From Pontiellaceae bacterium B1224 (lineage in GTDB: Bacteria; Verrucomicrobiota; Kiritimatiellia; Kiritimatiellales; Pontiellaceae): a stretch of DNA of 64,000 nucleotides. Where the stretch lies: contig JAROBA010000021.1 of NCBI GenBank assembly GCA_029432815.1, forward strand, positions 1 through 64,000, written 5' to 3'. Positions within the stretch are counted from its first letter, which is position 1. Each line of letters begins with the position of its first letter. Below the pieces are notes generated by a model. It was not told the DNA's origin. It made no database searches and worked only from the letters and a program-made list of their open reading frames with translations. The translations under genes and the position numbers were made by a program. Shown here one piece after another: positions 35,551-43,266 of this stretch.

Positions 35551-38292
35551 ATGAAGTATAATTCTATGATGGTGACCATGTTGTGCGTGGCAAAAATTAC
35601 AACCTCCGGTGTTTTGGCCGCGACCGATCCCCTGATTCCGGAAAACAAGCAATTGGATCCGGGCTGGGTTGATTCTTTGACCCTGAGGGGGCATCCGCAG
35701 GATGCGGCGATCCGGGCTTCGACCAAAGAGGGTGGTCTGGATTATATTGGCATGCCGGTGGGTGGCATTGGTTGCGGTCAGTTATACCTCTCGGGCGACG
35801 GTCAGCTCTGGCTCTGGGATATCTTCAAGAGCAACTATACCCGGGAGTCCGTTAAGGGCTTGAAGCTGTCGATCATGACGATGGGCGGGCACTATTCCGT
35901 GCCGGTTAAATCCGAAGGCGGGATATATTCCGATCGTAACGGGGCTGAGGTTGATCAGGGATTTGTGCTTCAGGTTACTACGGCAGACGGCAAGGTGGAG
36001 ACGCGACCGCTCAACCGCCACGGTTTCTCCTCGGTTTCCTTTGAAGGTGAATATCCCATTGGCCGGGTCACGTATGAGGACGCCGCGTCTCCGGTAACGG
36101 TCGAATTGGAAGCTTTTTCACCTTTTATTCCGCTCAACGCCAAAGACTCGGCCATTCCGGCCACGATAATGGCCTTAACGGTTGAAAATCGCGGCAAAGA
36201 GCCGTTGCAGTTTTCACTCCAGGGCTACCTGCAGAATGCCGTAAATCCCTATGACCATGATCCAAAGCTTGGAAGCCGGAAGAATACGCTCATACAGCAG
36301 GATGGCCTTGTGACGCTGCTCAGCACATCCATTCCCGCTGACACGGCACCCGAGGGACAGACCGGTTTAGAACAGCGGCATGGCTGGGGCTCAATGGCCT
36401 TAAGTCTGCTCGGTGCAAAGGAGGGGCTGGGTGGCTCCGCGGAGGCAGCAGTCCCTGCTTTCCCGTTTAAGAACAATTCTACATCAACAATGGCTCTGGA
36501 TAAAAAACTGATCGGGTCGCTTGGGCAACAGTTTGCGCTGGAACCCGGAGAACGCAAAACTATCACCTTTCTCGTGAGTTGGTATTTCCCGCTGCACCAG
36601 GAGCGCGGCGGATTCCTGAATAAGATGACCGAAGGCGACACGGTGAACCGTCATTATAAACCCTGGTTTACTGATGCCGCGGATGTGGCGGCCTATGTGA
36701 GGCGCGATTTTGATCGTCTGGCGGGCGGCACGCGCCTATGGAATAAAACCTGGTACGATTCAACGCTGCCCGTCTGGCTGCTGGACCGGGCCATCATTCC
36801 GGTGAACACGTTGGCTACGCAGACGTTTTTTTGGTTCGACAACGGTCGGCCGTGGGGATGGGAGGGCGTTGATTCCTGCGAAGGGACCTGTACGCATGTC
36901 TGGAGCTATGCCCAGGCGATGTCGCGGCTTTTTCCGGAACTGGAACGACGGCTGCGCGAGATTACGGATTACGGCATCGCCTTTGACGAAACAACCGGCT
37001 TAATCGGGTATCGGGGGGATCATATAAAAAAGGTCGCCATTGACGGTCAGGCCGGAACCATTATCCGCACTTGGCGAGAACACACCATGTCCCCAAACAA
37101 TGAGTTTCTTGAGCGGGTCTGGCCGCAGACCAAAAAGGCCATCGAATTTCTGATCAGTCAGGATCCTGATCAGGACGGCGTACTCGAAGGTTCGCAGGCC
37201 CACACGTTGGATGCCAGTTGGTCGGGGCCGATGGGCTGGCTCTCTTCGGTTTATTGTGGCGCCCTGAGGGCTGGTGAACAGATGGCGCTGGTGATGGGGG
37301 ATGATGCCTTTGCCTATACCTGCGGACGGATTGCCGACAGCGGGTATGAAGCGATTGTTGAAAAGGTCTACAACGGCGAATATTTCATTCACCGTCCGCC
37401 AAATAAGAAGCAGATTAACACGAGTGACGGCAGCCATATCGATCAGGTACTGGGGCAGTCCTGGGCGGTGCAGACCGGGCTACCGCGCGTTTTGCCGAAA
37501 GAGGAAACGGTGTCCGCGCTGAATGCCCTTTGGAAATACAATGTGTCGCCCGAAGCCGAAGGGTATGCGGTCAAACATACGGCCATCAAAGGCCACCGTG
37601 TTTATGCCGCAAAAGGCGAAGCCGGCATGCTCATGACCACGTGGCCGACCGGCAAGGGGGCCGAAACCGCGGTACCCGGCATGAGTGAGCGTGTCGAGGA
37701 TTTTGAGACCTGGCTCGGCCCCGGTGGCTACTTTGATGAATGTATGACCGGATTTGAATACCAGGCCGCGGCCCATATGGTCTATGAAGGGGAGCCGGGA
37801 AGTGAGCTGGTTAAATACGGACTGGCCGTTGCCCGTAATATTCATGACCGGTATGCACCCGAAAAACGCAATCCGTTCAATGAAATCGAGTGCGGCGATC
37901 ACTATGCCCGGGCGATGGCCGGCTACGGCGTTTTGCTCGGCACCTGCGGTTTTGAATATAACGGTCCGCAAGGTGAAATCGGCTTTGCCCCGCGCATCAC
38001 CCTCGAAAATTTCCGTGCACCGTTCACGGCCGCGGAAGGGTGGGGCACCTTCAGTCAGAGGTTGGATAAAAAGGAAATGGATGCTCGCATTGCCCTCAAA
38101 CACGGAGCCCTTGAGGTGCAGACCGTTCGATTGCACCCGGAAGGACTAGAGGTAAAGACCGTTCATGTGACCTTGGGCGGGGAGCCTGTGTCAGCAACCG
38201 TGAACATGCATAAGGGCACTGCGGTAATCGAACTCGAGTCTCCAATCCGGATCCTGGAACAACAGGAATTGCGTTTTGTGCTGGCCCCCTGA
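35551..38292 (+). CDS. GH116-type glycoside hydrolase, Sec-exported
   Basis: GH116 enzymes are retaining beta-glucosidases/xylosidases related to GBA2. I chose ATG 35551 (913 residues), preceded by GGGAGAG and opening a Sec-like signal ending near VLA-AT; a GTG at 35518 is less likely. The N-terminal beta-domain starts at GMPVGGIGCGQLYLSG (typical GH116 opening). The (alpha/alpha)6 barrel carries GWEGVDSCEGTCTHVWSYA with Glu438 as candidate nucleophile, and DPDQDGVLEGSQAHTLDAS with Asp554 as candidate acid/base. Landmarks GYFDECMTGFEYQAA and GPQGEIGFAPR are also present. Two Tat-exported relatives occur at 48357 and 59142, the latter very similar. It heads a run of co-directional genes to 51764. 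Confidence 0.85.
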   Translation: MKYNSMMVTMLCVAKITTSGVLAATDPLIPENKQLDPGWVDSLTLRGHPQDAAIRASTKEGGLDYIGMPVGGIGCGQLYLSGDGQLWLWDIFKSNYTRESVKGLKLSIMTMGGHYSVPVKSEGGIYSDRNGAEVDQGFVLQVTTADGKVETRPLNRHGFSSVSFEGEYPIGRVTYEDAASPVTVELEAFSPFIPLNAKDSAIPATIMALTVENRGKEPLQFSLQGYLQNAVNPYDHDPKLGSRKNTLIQQDGLVTLLSTSIPADTAPEGQTGLEQRHGWGSMALSLLGAKEGLGGSAEAAVPAFPFKNNSTSTMALDKKLIGSLGQQFALEPGERKTITFLVSWYFPLHQERGGFLNKMTEGDTVNRHYKPWFTDAADVAAYVRRDFDRLAGGTRLWNKTWYDSTLPVWLLDRAIIPVNTLATQTFFWFDNGRPWGWEGVDSCEGTCTHVWSYAQAMSRLFPELERRLREITDYGIAFDETTGLIGYRGDHIKKVAIDGQAGTIIRTWREHTMSPNNEFLERVWPQTKKAIEFLISQDPDQDGVLEGSQAHTLDASWSGPMGWLSSVYCGALRAGEQMALVMGDDAFAYTCGRIADSGYEAIVEKVYNGEYFIHRPPNKKQINTSDGSHIDQVLGQSWAVQTGLPRVLPKEETVSALNALWKYNVSPEAEGYAVKHTAIKGHRVYAAKGEAGMLMTTWPTGKGAETAVPGMSERVEDFETWLGPGGYFDECMTGFEYQAAAHMVYEGEPGSELVKYGLAVARNIHDRYAPEKRNPFNEIECGDHYARAMAGYGVLLGTCGFEYNGPQGEIGFAPRITLENFRAPFTAAEGWGTFSQRLDKKEMDARIALKHGALEVQTVRLHPEGLEVKTVHVTLGGEPVSATVNMHKGTAVIELESPIRILEQQELRFVLAP

Positions 38293-38334
38293 TTAGCATT
38301 CAGAACCGGATTTTATGAAAAACAAGGAATAGAT

Positions 38335-38533
38335 ATGTTTGTAAAAAAAGTGAGCAGGAGCATCAGTGTTTATGCATGCCTTTGGGTTGATCCTGGCTGC
38401 GGGGGTTCCGGCAGTTCCAAAACCGAATATTGTCCAGATTCAGGTTTCGGAAGAGGGTCATCATCTGCTTGCATACAAATTGCTCGACAGCCGACTCGAT
38501 GAAATCAAAGAAGTATTATGGAGAAAAATATGA
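38335..38533 (+). pseudogene. frameshifted 5' remnant, possibly of a sulfatase
   Basis: An ATG at 38335 with an AAGGAA ribosome site opens a basic signal start (MFVKKVSRSISVYA). After a shift of frame (the second frame opens at 38372) the text continues as GLILAAGVPAVPKPNIV, the usual signal end plus KPNIV opening of secreted sulfatases. The rest of a sulfatase is missing. The second frame stops in an ATGA overlap with the start of the next gene. Read as a decayed gene start; a real 53-residue peptide is the alternative. Confidence 0.45.
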
Positions 38534-39465
38534 AGACAAAATTTATGCCTCTGTTCATGTGGGCCTGTTTGGGAACCGGTGGATGGCTGCAGGTTTCCAA
38601 TGCTGCTATCACGCTGGAAAATCTCAACAGCGTAACACAAACCGGTAACTGGACGGGATCGAGTGTCGGCGAATCGACATTAGTTGTCGATGATGCGACT
38701 GGAAATCGTGGTGCATTGTTCGGGCGGGACGGTCTGGACCTAACCGCTAATTTCACCAGTGCCGGATCGTTGGCTTCCGGTGTAACCATCACGTATGACC
38801 TCGGGCTTCGGCGAACGGACTCAACCGCGCGAACCATGATGATGAAAGGGATTGATTCCGGAGGGAACGTCCTCTTTGTGCTCGGCCTGCAGGGAGATGA
38901 TGGAAGTAGTAGTGATGGGCACGAGCGGCTGGTTGTTTTCAGCGAGGATTTTACGGGCAGTCCAACGGGAGGCGGGGGCGGCACGATTACCTACCTCGGA
39001 ACCATTGGCACATTTGTTAAAGGAACCAATGCTTACGATGAGGACATCATGCATACGGTCAAACTTGTGTTGTCGGCAAGCAATTTCGACGTATTGGTCG
39101 ATGGCTCATTGGTGGCAAATGGTAATGATATTCCCTATTTCAGTGGCGCAGGAACCGATATTCAAGCGCTCAATTTTCAAACCGATATCGCCGGCGGCGC
39201 GTGGTACGATAACTTTGAGGTGATCGCGCTTGCCCCGAAGGAGGTTGTGCCAGCCTCGCTGGGCATGGTTGGGATGGTGGATGGAACCAATGCGGTTGTC
39301 GGGGCTTCGGGGTTCGGGACCGGTTCAGTGAACTCGTTGCAAATGTGTGATGACCTGCTGAGTAACAACTGGGTTACCGTCGCCACCACAACAGGGGTCG
39401 AGAGTGCCGAATGGGTGCTTTTGTCCACGAATTCATCTGCATTTTACCGGGTCATTTCTGAATAA
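38530..39465 (+). CDS. secreted jelly-roll (LamG-like) protein with C-terminal FYRV module
   Basis: A 311-residue secreted protein of unknown role (Sec signal about 1-26, ending VSNA-AI). I chose ATG 38530, downstream of GGAGA; an in-frame ATG at 38518 is possible. One beta-sandwich (about 30-232) has ITYDLGLRRT, MMMKGIDSGGNVLFVLGLQG and WYDNFEV strands of concanavalin/LamG type. The C-terminal module runs from NSLQMCDDL to FYRVISE. The beta-sandwich is duplicated in the next gene, where it is fused to a phosphatase. Likely glycan binding, by fold only. Confidence 0.7.
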   Translation: MKTKFMPLFMWACLGTGGWLQVSNAAITLENLNSVTQTGNWTGSSVGESTLVVDDATGNRGALFGRDGLDLTANFTSAGSLASGVTITYDLGLRRTDSTARTMMMKGIDSGGNVLFVLGLQGDDGSSSDGHERLVVFSEDFTGSPTGGGGGTITYLGTIGTFVKGTNAYDEDIMHTVKLVLSASNFDVLVDGSLVANGNDIPYFSGAGTDIQALNFQTDIAGGAWYDNFEVIALAPKEVVPASLGMVGMVDGTNAVVGASGFGTGSVNSLQMCDDLLSNNWVTVATTTGVESAEWVLLSTNSSAFYRVISE

Positions 39466-40232
39466 TGAAATCAAAAAACTCCATCTTAATAAGCAGGAGA
39501 AACGCTCTAATGAAAAATTCTTTATATCTTCCAGCCGCTGTCGTTTGTATGGCTCTCTTTACATTGGAGGCTCATGCGACCGCGTTGTTCAGTGCGGACT
39601 TTCAAGGTGGGGCTGACGGTTCTGCCACGGTGGGCAATCTCAACAGCGGAACGCAAATCGGAACCTGGGCGGGTTCGAGTATCGGCACATCGACTCTGGA
39701 CACTGCGGGCAGCAACCGGGGGGTGCTGTTTGGAAGGGACGGTCTGGACGTTACCGCTAATTTTAGTAGTGTCGGATCGCTGACCGCCGGTGTAACCATC
39801 ACGTATGACCTCGGGCTTCGTCGAACGGGCGATCCCACGCGAACCATGATGATGAAGGGGATTGATTCCGACGGGAACGTTCTCTTCGTGCTCGGCCTGC
39901 AGGGACACGATAGGTCGATTGATGTGGGGTACGGGCGACTGGTTGTTTTCAGTGAGGATTTTACAGGCAGCCCAACCGGAGGCGGGGGAGGCACGATTAC
40001 CTACCTCGGAACCAAGGGCACTTTCAGTAAAGGAACCGACGCATACAATGAGAGCATCATGCATGAGGTCAGTTTGGTTCTCTCTGCGAGCAGTTTCGAC
40101 GTGTACGTCGATGGCTCATTGGTAGAGAACGGGAATGATATTGCCTATTTCAGCGGCGCAGGAACCGATATTCAAGCGCTCAATTTCCAGGCCGATATAG
40201 CCGGCGGTGCCTGGTATGATAACTTCGAGGTA
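38620..40232 (+). repeat. tandem duplication of a 600-bp jelly-roll segment
   Basis: The segment 38620-39222 (603 bp) is repeated at 39636-40232 (597 bp), in frame in two neighbouring genes. Long stretches are nearly identical at the DNA level, for example around 38765-38890 and 39787-39904. The few differences keep the frame, so the duplication is recent and both copies are under selection for coding. Confidence 0.85.
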
Positions 40233-41678
40233 CAGGGGACGGGATTGTCCGTTCAGGAAGTCGTGCTCTTTGCCGCCGACTTTGAGGGAGAGATTGAGTT
40301 TGGGCCGGTTACTTTATCCGAAGCCCATAGAGGGACGCTGGAGATTGATCTGCGTATGCTGAATCAATATGAGGATCAGCCTCAGGAGGTGCAGGATTTT
40401 TATGCTGCTTGTCGGGAAGCATTCACTGGGGAGACTCCCGAGTCGGATGTGGCGGCAATCTGTCAGACTTCCAATCGTTGGAAGCTAGGTGGTCCGATGT
40501 TGGGCGATGTGACTACAACGAACGTTTCGGTTTGGACGCACCTGCCGGAATCGAGCGTTGTTGAAGTTACCGTGACCCCGGAAGCCGGTGGCGCGTCTCA
40601 AATCTTTCAGTCGAGTGAAACGAACCTGATGCCGGCGGTGCGTTGCGAGGGGCTTTTGCCGAATACGGCGTATACCTATCAAGTCGCAAATGCGGATGGA
40701 CAGGACTTAGGGGGTGGGCGTTTCGTGACAGCTCCGACTGCGTTAACAGAAGAAACGTTGCGTATCGCATTTGGGTCGTGCTTCCATAAAATCGGGCTCC
40801 ATCGGCCGGAGCTATTGGATCTCATTCAGGAGCGAGGCAACCGCGCAATGCTGGTGCTCGGCGATTCCGCCGTAGATGACCGGAAGAACGACTTCGGGTT
40901 AATCAACGCGGATTATTTGCTACGCAATCTGTCGCCGCCATGGCAGGAGATGACGGCGAATGTTCCGGTTTTCGCCGGATGGGATGACCATGATTATTGG
41001 CACGACGACTCCTTCGGTACGGAAACGAGAGGCCAGTGGATTGATGTTGAAGGATTGCGAAAAAACTGGAAAAGCCAGTGGAACAATCCGGATCGGGATG
41101 TGGAACGTGAGGGCATCTATTTTCAGACTCAAATCGGGCCGATACATTATATCGCCCTTGATACGCGCTCCTGCCGGGTGAATGATGCGCGTGGAGCTCT
41201 GAATTCATATTTGGGTGAAGAGCAAATGAACTGGTTGAAAGCGCAACTTAATGCATCGACTTCACCCTATATCCTTCTGAGCAGTGGCACGATGTGGAGC
41301 GATGATATCTCCGCTGGAAAAGATAGCTGGGGAACGTGGGATACCGCTGGACGGGAAGAGATCTTTCAACTGATTGACGCGAAAACGGATTCGCAGGTGA
41401 TTCTGCTGTCCGGTGACCGCCACGGTGCGCGCGGCTTTGCCATTCCGCGCCCCGGCGGCAAGAAAATCTACGAGTTTGAGGCCGCGACGCTGGGCGGAGT
41501 CCCTGGGCCTGGCGCGTGGGCAGACGACCCGATGAATCAGCTCTTTGGCTATACGGGTTCGGACTTCTGGGCCTTTGGTGAACTTTCGTTCAGTACAGTA
41601 ACGAATGAGCCTCAGGCGACCTTCCGCCTGATCGATGAAAATGGTGATGCTTTAGAAACAATTGTGCTGGAGAAGTGA
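39510..41678 (+). CDS. LamG-like domain fused to PhoD-type phosphatase, Sec-exported
   Basis: A 722-residue protein from ATG 39510 (AGGAGA ribosome site); an upstream ATG at 39465 lacks one. The Sec signal ends near AHA-TA. Residues about 25-240 are the jelly-roll domain duplicated from the previous gene. About 330-420 is a fibronectin-like PhoD N-terminal domain (WTHLPESSVVEVTVTP). About 420-722 is the PhoD metallophosphoesterase core: FGSCFH, LGDSAVDD, WDDHDYWHDD, and LSGDRHGARGF. Family members hydrolyse phosphomono- or diesters; sulfatase-like promiscuity is possible in this setting. The next gene is the same phosphatase without the jelly-roll and with a Tat signal. A TTCCAANNNTTGGAA copy lies inside, encoding TSNRWK. 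Confidence 0.85.
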   Translation: MKNSLYLPAAVVCMALFTLEAHATALFSADFQGGADGSATVGNLNSGTQIGTWAGSSIGTSTLDTAGSNRGVLFGRDGLDVTANFSSVGSLTAGVTITYDLGLRRTGDPTRTMMMKGIDSDGNVLFVLGLQGHDRSIDVGYGRLVVFSEDFTGSPTGGGGGTITYLGTKGTFSKGTDAYNESIMHEVSLVLSASSFDVYVDGSLVENGNDIAYFSGAGTDIQALNFQADIAGGAWYDNFEVQGTGLSVQEVVLFAADFEGEIEFGPVTLSEAHRGTLEIDLRMLNQYEDQPQEVQDFYAACREAFTGETPESDVAAICQTSNRWKLGGPMLGDVTTTNVSVWTHLPESSVVEVTVTPEAGGASQIFQSSETNLMPAVRCEGLLPNTAYTYQVANADGQDLGGGRFVTAPTALTEETLRIAFGSCFHKIGLHRPELLDLIQERGNRAMLVLGDSAVDDRKNDFGLINADYLLRNLSPPWQEMTANVPVFAGWDDHDYWHDDSFGTETRGQWIDVEGLRKNWKSQWNNPDRDVEREGIYFQTQIGPIHYIALDTRSCRVNDARGALNSYLGEEQMNWLKAQLNASTSPYILLSSGTMWSDDISAGKDSWGTWDTAGREEIFQLIDAKTDSQVILLSGDRHGARGFAIPRPGGKKIYEFEAATLGGVPGPGAWADDPMNQLFGYTGSDFWAFGELSFSTVTNEPQATFRLIDENGDALETIVLEK
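40469..40483. repeat. intragenic palindrome TTCCAA-TCG-TTGGAA
   Basis: Perfect copy in the coding sequence. The paralogous gene at 41743 encodes FKRAKLG at the matching place and lacks the palindrome, so the motif is not forced by the protein sequence. Confidence 0.75.
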
Positions 41679-41742
41679 AATCATAACCAACGTGCTGAAA
41701 ATTGAGCAAGATAAGGTTAAAGGAAGTAAAAGGACCATTGAA

Positions 41743-43263
41743 ATGAGTGAGTCGAAAAATAATGAGAACAAGGGGGCGAGTACGTTTCTGTCGAGCAAAG
41801 GCGGGATCTTGAGCGGTCGCCGGAGCTTTCTGGCCTATGCAGGCGTGGTAACGGTCGGTCTGGCAGCGCGGCCGGTTCGGGCTGAAGAAGAGTCCCGCAT
41901 AGTTTCGCTGAAGGAGGCGCACAAGGGGACGCTGGAAATTGATCTACGGATCATGAACCAATATGTCGAGCAGCCGCAGGTGGAGCTTGATTTTTATACC
42001 GGAGGTCGCACGGCGCTGACAGGGCCGAACCCGGAAGAGGCCCTGGCAGCACACTGTCGTAAATTCAAGCGCGCGAAGTTGGGTGGACCGATGTTGGGCG
42101 ATATCACTGCTGCCGGCGTTTCAGTTTGGCTGCATCTTCCTGAGCCGGTTTCGGTCGAAGTTAAAATGGCTCCGAAAACGGGCGGCGCATCGAAAACATT
42201 TACCTCGGAAGCGGCTCGGTTTCAGGTGGTGCGTTGCGAAGGGCTCCTGCCGGGCACAGAATATCGCTACACTGTGACCGATTCTAAGGACCGAAAGCTT
42301 GGCGGCGGTGATTTTGTGACGGCGCCGTCAGCGCTTTCAGAAAAGCCAATGAAGATCGCTTTTGGAACCTGTTTTCATAAAGTCGGGCTATACCGTCCTG
42401 AGTTGATGAAGCTGGTGCAGGAGCGGGGCAGCCGCGCGATGCTGGTGCTTGGCGATTCCGCCGTGGATGGTCGCGGGAACAACTACGGATTGGTTCAGGC
42501 TGATTATCTGCTGCGCAATCTATCTCAGCCGTGGCAACGGTTGACCGCGAATGTTCCGGTTTTTGCCATCTGGGATGACCACGACTATTGGGGCGACGAT
42601 TCGGGAGGTACCACAACGAGAGGTCGCTCGATTGATCCCGTAGGGCTGCGCAAAAGCTGGAAGACGCACTGGAACAATCCGGACCGGCAGGTGGATCGCA
42701 AGGGGATTTATTTCCAGACCCACATCGGCCCGATTCACTACATCGCGCTCGATACGCGTTCCTGCCGAATCCAGGAGGAGCGGGGGAAACGGAATTCGTT
42801 CCTTGGCAAAGAGCAGATGGACTGGCTGAAGCAGCAGATCCGGGAATCCACTTCGCCTTACATTCTGCTAAGCGGCGGTACGATGTGGAGCGATTATATC
42901 TCCAACGGAAAGGACAGCTGGGGCACCTGGGACACGGAAGGACGCGAAGAAATTTTCCAGGTAATCGATGCCAAGAAGGATACGCAGGTCATCCTGCTCT
43001 GCGGCGACCGCCACGGCGCACGCGGCTTTGCCATTCCTCGTCCGGACGGTAAGAAGATCTACGAGTTTGAAGTCGCCACGCTGGGCGGTGTTCCGGGGCC
43101 GGGGCCCTTCGGGGAAGACCGAAGCGCTCAGCTGTTCGGGCTGAAGAGCAGGTCATGGGCCTTTGGTGAATTTTCATTCTGTACAGCCGATGGCGTTCCT
43201 CAGGCGACCTTCCGTCTGGTCAATGAGCGCGGAGAAGAGGTGGAAACGGTTGTGCTGGATTAA
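41743..43263 (+). CDS. PhoD-type phosphatase, Tat-exported
   Basis: A 506-residue metallophosphoesterase. I chose ATG 41743 because it places the twin-arginine motif GRRSFLAYAG at residues 26-35, followed by a hydrophobic stretch and ARPVRA-EE; the longer frame from 41662 overlaps the previous gene. Core motifs match its neighbour: FGTCFH, LGDSAVDG, WDDHDYWGDD, CGDRHGARG. Fold and metal sites appear intact. The Tat route fits PhoD enzymes that load metal cofactors in the cytoplasm, whereas the fused copy uses Sec. It lies 64 bp after that gene and 3 bp before the esterase, in one transcription unit. Confidence 0.88.
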   Translation: MSESKNNENKGASTFLSSKGGILSGRRSFLAYAGVVTVGLAARPVRAEEESRIVSLKEAHKGTLEIDLRIMNQYVEQPQVELDFYTGGRTALTGPNPEEALAAHCRKFKRAKLGGPMLGDITAAGVSVWLHLPEPVSVEVKMAPKTGGASKTFTSEAARFQVVRCEGLLPGTEYRYTVTDSKDRKLGGGDFVTAPSALSEKPMKIAFGTCFHKVGLYRPELMKLVQERGSRAMLVLGDSAVDGRGNNYGLVQADYLLRNLSQPWQRLTANVPVFAIWDDHDYWGDDSGGTTTRGRSIDPVGLRKSWKTHWNNPDRQVDRKGIYFQTHIGPIHYIALDTRSCRIQEERGKRNSFLGKEQMDWLKQQIRESTSPYILLSGGTMWSDYISNGKDSWGTWDTEGREEIFQVIDAKKDTQVILLCGDRHGARGFAIPRPDGKKIYEFEVATLGGVPGPGPFGEDRSAQLFGLKSRSWAFGEFSFCTADGVPQATFRLVNERGEEVETVVLD

Positions 43264-43266
43264 TCG

